Shown: positions 58,468 through 64,000 of the stretch, piece after piece
Position numbering within the stretch: the stretch's first letter is position 1
How the letters are laid out: each line of letters starts with the position of its first letter
Source of the DNA: Lycium barbarum
Taxonomy: Eukaryota; Streptophyta; Magnoliopsida; Solanales; Solanaceae
DNA: 64,000 nucleotides
Direction: 5' to 3'
Assembly: GCF_019175385.1 (NCBI RefSeq)
Contig: NC_083341.1
Coordinates: forward strand, 19,042,203 to 19,106,202
Notes under the pieces: model-generated
What the model saw: the letters and a program-made list of their open reading frames with translations, nothing else
Databases searched by the model: none
Told to the model about the DNA's origin: nothing
Program-made: the position numbers and the translations under genes

Positions 58468-58485
58468 GCCCCACGGTGGGCGCCA
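58468..58485 (-). other. Primer-binding site of the outer Tat element
   Basis: Minus strand TGGCGCCCACCGTGGGGC, 3 nt inside the 5' LTR. It differs clearly from the site of the inner element, so the two families prime on different tRNAs. Confidence 0.8.
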
Positions 58486-58488
58486 AAC

Positions 58489-59220
58489 TGTTTACCCCGA
58501 ATTTAGGTAATCAATTGAATTTGTAAGTGAGGTATAGGATATGTGGATGAGCTTTAATCTATTTGGTTGGAAGAAAACGTATATGAATTTGCTGTGAGCA
58601 AGTGAATCGAAATCGGTGATTTACACTAAATATATTTATTAAATAATATTTAGGTATTGGATGAGTAAATAAAGCTAAAGAAAAACACACAAATCCAGTC
58701 CAATATCAGAGAGAGAGGGGAAAAGATTTTATATATTTTGCTATTACAATGTTCTAGATCTGAAAAAACTAACCCTTGGAAGTAGGGAAATGCCTCCTAT
58801 TTATAGTTTTGCCTTGTGGGCCCTCTATACAACATAAACCCCCTTTTGAATAAAGAAAACCCTAAAAGGATAAGGTTGGGTCGTACGGTCTAACACCCGT
58901 ACGATTGGCAGTACCATGTGGCAGAACGGTCTTGACGCGCGGCAATTGTGTAACTGATTATCCGGACTAACGGCCACGATCACCCGGACTAACGTCCACG
59001 ATCCCCCGAACCAACGGCCACGATCACCCGGACTAACGGTCACGATTAACCCGGCTATGAAGAAACCGGACCAAACGATTTCCTTCGCTTTCTTCTGATC
59101 AACCACTTCTAGTACGATACCTCCGGTCCGAAAGAAAGTCTTCATGCTCGTGCTTGTTTCTCTCTTCCCTCGATCCCCGGTCTCACCGGTCTAGCATAAA
59201 TCCGATTTTTACCGTATACA
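58489..59220 (-). mobile_element. 5' LTR of the outer Tat element, 732 bp
   Basis: TGTTTACCCCGAATTT ... TTACCGTATACA. Four copies of the 22-bp unit CCGGACTAACGGCCACGATC lie at 58962-59049, against two in the other LTR, and only a short AG tract is present. Confidence 0.93.
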
Positions 59221-59225
59221 ATATT

Positions 59226-60363
59226 AACAATCAATACATAAAGTTATAACCGGATGAAACTGGAACTAAACAACCGGAGCGGATCCGCTCCCCCCATAAA
59301 ATATATATTAAGAATACTATATGTTTGTTGAATGCAATTGTTGCTACAAGAGCTTGAGTACTTACAATGCTCAAACTATATTTTGATTTATAGAGAAAAA
59401 GTTGTAATTATGCTGGTTATGCAATCTCAACATACACTTGACCAAAAATAAATATGGTTCTATCTTAAAACATTGCTAACTGAAAATTTGCACTTAAAAA
59501 TACATAAATTGACAAAAATTAATATTTTGGGTCACTACAATTTTTGGTATTATAGACTTCATATTTAGTCAATATCACGGGGATATAAAGTGGAAAGAAC
59601 AAAATGGAAAAGAAATATAGCTTGACACAAGGTAAAAAAATAATTAATAGTAGTTTCAATAATAGCAGAGTAGGTTTAGGTGTCACTTGTGATCATTTGG
59701 AATGATTTCTATGACTATCCACTTTTAAGACAACTAACTTAACCAAAGTTAGCATAATAATTAAAATATAATCACAACTTAATAAAATGTCAGACACCCA
59801 CTCTTTCTTCTCTTTCTCTAACCGAGTAAGCAATTATTAAGCTGAGGAAAATAATGAGGCTTTCAGAAGACCAGTGAAAAAATATATAATAATAGATAAA
59901 AGTTGATAAAAATCATCAAATATGATGCACTCTTTACTCTTTTATAATTAGTGAATTCAACAAGTTAGATATTCTTAAATATTTTTACGGAAAGTTTCAT
60001 GCCTTTGTGTATGTTCAACGCTTACAATTATTCACGGTGTCTCACGAAGTTCAAGAATCTTTTTTGGAGTTAGCATTGTTAAAAGTCAAATTCGAAACTT
60101 ATACAAGTGTTTTGGAGTTCAAAACTTATACAAATAAAATTTTCAGACTTAACTTATACAAGTAAAATTCTTTGAGAGTATTTTAATATTTATGCAGTAG
60201 TTCAAACTTTAGAATTTTTTTCTAAAATTCGTGTGACTATTGTTCAACTACCTTACGATGTTTCTAATCAATGACTATTTGTTGCTCTGCAAATACTAGC
60301 TATATTCTAAACAACAATTGCAAAAATTGTTATCTGATATTACTTTTACAACTATATATTTCC
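59226..60363. other. AT-rich intergenic DNA, no gene seen
   Basis: Right flank of the outer retrotransposon. It contains a perfect 16-bp palindrome GGAGCGGATCCGCTCC at 59276-59291 and nothing else recognisable. Confidence 0.5.
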
Positions 60364-60975
60364 ATTAGAATTCATCTTATGGTCCAAAGTTAAATTTCTA
60401 ATGCATTGTTATTTCTGTTTTTTTTCCCTTAAATCTAACTCATCCACTTCCATGAGTGGATGCCTTTTCATTAATCAAAAGAGATTTACAGAACAGATCA
60501 GTAGAAACTCATTGTAGCTATTTAATTGGAACATGCTCCAATTATATTAGAATTCATCTTATGGTCCAAAGTTAAATTTCTAATGCATTGTTATTTCTGT
60601 TTTTTTTTTTAAAAAAATTTAATTCATCCACTTCCATGAGTGGATGCCTTTTCATTAATCCAAAGAGATTTACAAAACAGATCAGTAGAAACTCGTTGTA
60701 TCTATTTAATTGGAACATGCTCCAATTATATTAGAATTCATCTTATGGTCCAAAGTTAAATTTCTAATGCATTGTTATTTCTGTTTTTTTTTTTTTTTAA
60801 TTTAACTCATCCACTTCCATGAGTGGATGCCTTTTCATTAATCAAAAGAGACTTACGGAACAGATCAGTACACTTCCATGAGTGGATGCCTTTTCATTAA
60901 TCAAAAGAGATTTACGGAACAGATCAGTAGAAACTCATTGTATCTATTTAATTGGAACATGCTCCAATTACAGCA
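60364..60975 (-). repeat. Three and a half tandem copies of an approximately 183-bp LINE-tail unit
   Basis: Units start ATTAGAATTCATCTTATGG at 60364, 60546 and 60730; a partial unit begins near 60870. Each contains a T run of varying length (a minus-strand poly(A) tail), the inverted-repeat word CATCCACTTCCATGAGTGGATG (stems CATCCACT / AGTGGATG), and CAGATCAGTAGAAACTC. Together with the RNase H fragment to the right, the array is read as repeated 3' tails of a minus-strand LINE. Confidence 0.85.
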
Positions 60976-61089
60976 CAAGTAGAATTTCAGCTTAAGCTTT
61001 CAAAACATTGAGGGGGATTCCTATCATATATCCCACCCTAGGTACATCAAAAGTGTAAGTTCTACACATGTCTTATTCGTAGAAAAGGA

Positions 61090-61245
61090 ATTTTTAACAC
61101 ATTTTATTGAGGGCGCCCTTTGTCTCCTTAGGAAGTAAATGAAATTGATAGATTCGATTAGTGTCATGGCATCTTAATCCCCAATTTGTCATTCCCTCAG
61201 CTACTTTATTCCCTTCTCTGAAGCAATGCTTAATTCTCCATTTCT
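61090..61245 (-). pseudogene. LINE RNase H C-terminal fragment
   Basis: The minus strand reads HCFREGNKVAEGMTNWGLRC, then QFHLLPKETKGALNKMC. This matches the end of the plant-type RNase H domain in LINEs (usual pattern RE-x-N-x-x-AD, then LP-x(3)-KG-x-L). The usual Asp after Ala is Glu here. No other part of the LINE is visible; the tail repeats lie directly to the left. Confidence 0.75.
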
Positions 61246-61565
61246 TCCTTTCTAAATTTAGTATGTAAAATATATTTTTACATATTGGTTTATTGGGTTC
61301 AATTCAATATATTTTTTTAATTTATTTTATATAATTGAAAAGTTTACCATAACTATTATGTGATTTTATGAATGAAATTTATAATCAATTTGTTAGGCTC
61401 AATTTTTACTACCTAAATATTGTCAATCCTAGAAACCAATCAAGGTCGTATGCTACTTGAAATTAGTATTTATTAGTAGACTAGATGGCCTATGCCCGTA
61501 CTGCGCACGGGCCCAATACTCGGATTATAGTGTATCTATGTATATGTAGTTGTGTTTAGATAATG

Positions 61566-61568
<3 letters not shown>

Positions 61569-61606
<38 letters not shown>
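61569..61606. repeat. (AT)n microsatellite
   Basis: About 19 AT units; similar tracts recur at 62435-62459 and 62737-62755, each directly before the TATGTTCAAAA module. Confidence 0.95.
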
Positions 61607-62428
61607 TATGTTCAAAATACGATTAATATAACATTGTAGTTTGTACTTCGTATCTAGAACTTTATTTTATTCGTGTTTGCTACGAAAATTTATTAATACT
61701 TTTTAAAAGAGAAGACTTGTTTAAAAGGAAACTATTTTCCTCTCTTTGAGATAAAATAATAGCAATATTTAAGCGTCATTTGATACTTTCAATTTTAATT
61801 CGATTAATTTAAAGGTGTAAAATACTTATTATTTTTTATCAAATTTTGATTTAGATAATTTTAATTCAAATTATTAAATTAATTTTACATGTTTAAAACG
61901 AAACAAAGTAGAAACTGATTTTCTAAATTGATTTTCTATTTAAATGAAGAAATATTATTTTTTAATTTTTGGTAAATATTCTCGGTTTAGCTCATTTTAC
62001 TTGTCATGTTGTCTTTTGGATGGTTTTTTAAGAAAACGTCGATTAGAATTATAATTTGACTAATTTACCTTATTCATTATTTGATCTCTATTTGATATTT
62101 TTTTTTTTACGATTTTCTTTTTAACATTGTTTGTTTTATAAATATGGGATTCACATTTTTTTTTAATATTGCTTGATTCTGTTAATATGGGGTCCACTTG
62201 TTTTTTCCCGTGAGTTTGGATGTGGTGAGTTCCACTTTTTTTTCTTCCTTTTTTTTTTGTTGCTCGGTGTTATTTAGTATGGGGCCCACCCTTTTTTTAA
62301 GGGACAACGGACGACGAATCATGGGTCTAAACCCATGCTTTATATAGTTTCTTTTTTTATATTGCTTGGTGTTGTTTAAGTATGGGGCTCACCCTTTTGG
62401 ACATTATTAGTTTGCACTATTTTTATTC

Positions 62429-62459
<31 letters not shown>

Positions 62460-62589
62460 TATGTTCAAAACACGATTAATATAACATTGTAATTTATGCT
62501 CCGTATCTAAAACTTTATTATATTAGTGTTTGCTAAGAATACAAAGTCTGCATTTTTTTTTTTTGACATTGTTTATTTTTTTTTAATAT

Positions 62590-62610
62590 GGGGGGGGGGG
62601 GGGGGGGGGG
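62590..62610 (+). repeat. G21 homopolymer
   Basis: 21 consecutive G after TTTTAATAT, at a position where neighbouring module copies read AATATGGGGCCCAC. It may be a true expansion or an assembly error. Confidence 0.9.
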
Positions 62611-64000
62611 TATAACGGACGATGCTTTATATAGTTACTTCTTTTTTTATTTTTTATTTTTTATATTGTTTGGTGTTGTTTAGTATGGGGCCCACCCTTT
62701 TGGACATTATTAGTTTGTACTATTTTTATGCATATAATATATATATATATATATACTATGTTCAAAACTTTATTATATTAGTGTTTGCTAAGAATACAAA
62801 GTCTGCACTTTTTTTTTGACATTGTTTATTTTTTTAATATGGGATTCATTTTTTTTTATATATATATATTGCTTGATTTTGTCAATATGGGATACTATGT
62901 TCAAAACACAATTAATATAACATTGTAGTTTGTGCTCCGTATTTAAAACTTTATTATATTAGTGTTTGCTACGAATACGCACGGTGTTTAATATGGGGCC
63001 CACAATTGTTTTTTAACATTGTTTGTTTTTTTAATATGGGATTCACTTTTTTTTAAAATATTGCTTGATTTTGTTAATATGGGGTTCACTTTTATTTTCC
63101 GTGAGTTTGGATGTGGTAGATTCCACTTTTTTTCTTTTTTCTTTTTTAATACTGGATGGTGTTTAATATGGGGCCCATAATTTTTTTTAATATTAGTTGT
63201 TGTTTAATATATATGGGGCCCACAACTTTTTTTTACATTTTTTTTATGGGCCTGTTTAATATGAGGCCCATTTTTTTTTTTTTTTATATATAGTATGTTC
63301 AAAACATAATTGATATAACATTGTAATTTGTGTTTCGTATCTAAAACTTTATTATATTAGTGTTTGCTAAGAATACAAAGTTTGCATTTTATTTTTTTAC
63401 ATTGTTTATTTTTTTAATATGGGATTCATTTTTTTTTTATATATTGCTTGATTTTGTCAATATGGGATACTATGTTCAAAACACGATTAATATAACATTG
63501 TAGTTTGTGCTCCGTATTTAAAAATTTATTATATTAGTGTTTGCTACGAATACGCATGGTGTTTAATATGGGGCCCACATTTTTTTTTAACATTGTTTGT
63601 TTTTTAAATATGGGATTCACTTTTTTTTCAATATTGCTTGATTTTGTTAATATGAGGTCCACTTTTTTTTTCCCGTGAGTTTGGATGTGGTGGGTTTCAC
63701 TTTTTTTCTTTTCTTTTTTTAATACTGGATGGTGTTTAATATGGGTCCCACAATTTTTTTTTTTACAAATTGTTTTTTTATGGGCCTGTTTAATATGGGG
63801 CCCAAAAATTTTTATTTTTTATTTTTTATGGGCCTGTTTAATATGGGGCCCAAAAGTTTTTTTTTATGGGGGGGTCCACAACGGACGACGAAAAAGGAGC
63901 ACCAACCGGTGCTTCTAATATAGTAGTAAAATATGGGATACTATGTTCAAAACACGATTAATATAACATTGTAGTTTGTGCTCCATATTTAAAACTTTAT

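Larger units (their letters stand above)
29056..59220 (-). mobile_element. Tat-lineage Ty3/gypsy retrotransposon (outer element), interrupted by an 18-kb insertion
   Basis: The LTRs at 29056-29783 and 58489-59220 are direct repeats, and the whole is flanked by the 5-bp duplication ATATT (29051-29055 and 59221-59225). Without the inner insertion and its duplicated TTGGT it is about 11.9 kb. The order on the minus strand is 5' LTR, PBS, gag, protease, RT, RNase H, second (archaeal-type) RNase H, integrase, a non-coding stretch, a gene on the opposite strand, then the 3' LTR. The dual RNase H and the extra antisense gene before the 3' LTR are hallmarks of the Tat clade. All coding parts are damaged. 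By eye the LTRs differ at about two dozen positions, so this insertion is older than the inner one. Confidence 0.93.
61483..64000 (-). mobile_element. Helitron-like repetitive block, incomplete at the window edge
   Basis: At the left edge the minus strand ends GCCCGTGCGCAGTACGGGCA, about 12 nt before CTAG|T: a GC-rich hairpin just inside a CTAG end is the usual Helitron 3' terminus. To the right a module recurs many times: CTATGTTCAAAACACGATTA, ATATAACATTGTAGTTTGTG, AAACTTTATTATATTAGTGT, then AATATGGGGCCCAC with T runs (for example at 61608, 62460, 62757, 62893, 63295, 63470, 63940). Hairpins AGCACCAACCGGTGCT (about 63897) and GGGTCTAAACCC (about 62322) each precede a TATATAGT-like end. No helicase is present. 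The class call is inference. Confidence 0.45.

Noticed and set aside
62622..63923. Short hydrophobic frames (Phe-rich)
   Set aside because: They are translations of T runs in the repetitive block.

Overview
This is nuclear DNA from a flowering plant, most likely a member of the Solanaceae. The evidence is a TS-type SINE 3' end, other tRNA-derived SINE and MITE families that I associate with nightshades, a Tnt1-like (Tork lineage) copia polyprotein, and a small secreted six-cysteine protein of the kind common in that family. The genus cannot be fixed from sequence alone. The window is dominated by transposable elements. Only two host genes look intact, and there is one decayed tRNA-Tyr copy.

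Layout. (1) 1-3700: two foldback elements with 9-bp target-site duplications (TSDs), one of them inserted in an older MITE, then a broken intron-containing tRNA-Tyr. (2) 4400-7800: degenerate retroelement DNA split by a 1.6-kb solo LTR. (3) 8062-14554: a truncated copy (leader, PBS and one LTR) of an Ogre-like element, lying directly against (4) a decayed copia element at 14555-20998, which is split by a 3.2-kb solo gypsy LTR. (5) 21127-27990: the two host genes, a secreted cysteine-rich miniprotein (+) and an ARID-ELM2-SANT chromatin protein (-) whose 3-kb intron carries a SINE, a MITE and another repeat. (6) 29056-59220: a Tat-lineage Ty3/gypsy element on the minus strand with TSD ATATT. Its reverse-transcriptase gene is split by an 18.25-kb minus-strand Ogre-like element (37148-55399, TSD TTGGT) that has gag but no recognisable pol. 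(7) 59221-64000: AT-rich DNA with tandemly duplicated LINE tails, a LINE RNase H fragment, and a Helitron-like repetitive block that runs off the window.

Functional reading. The outer Tat element carries gag, protease, RT, RNase H, the extra archaeal-type RNase H and integrase. It also has an additional spliced gene on the opposite strand between pol and the 3' LTR, with its own TATA box. Every coding part is damaged by stops, frameshifts or lost catalytic residues. The inner element is younger: its two ~2.88-kb LTRs differ at only about two dozen sites by eye, whereas the outer 0.73-kb LTRs differ at a similar number of sites over a quarter of the length. It keeps a PBS, a polypurine tract, gag and characteristic tandem arrays, so it is best read as a non-autonomous retrotransposon that depended on a pol supplied in trans.

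The most interesting items are the gag-only giant element, the antisense spliced gene of the Tat element, the repeat-expanded linker in the ARID protein, and the clean sequence of insertions recorded by exact target-site duplications.
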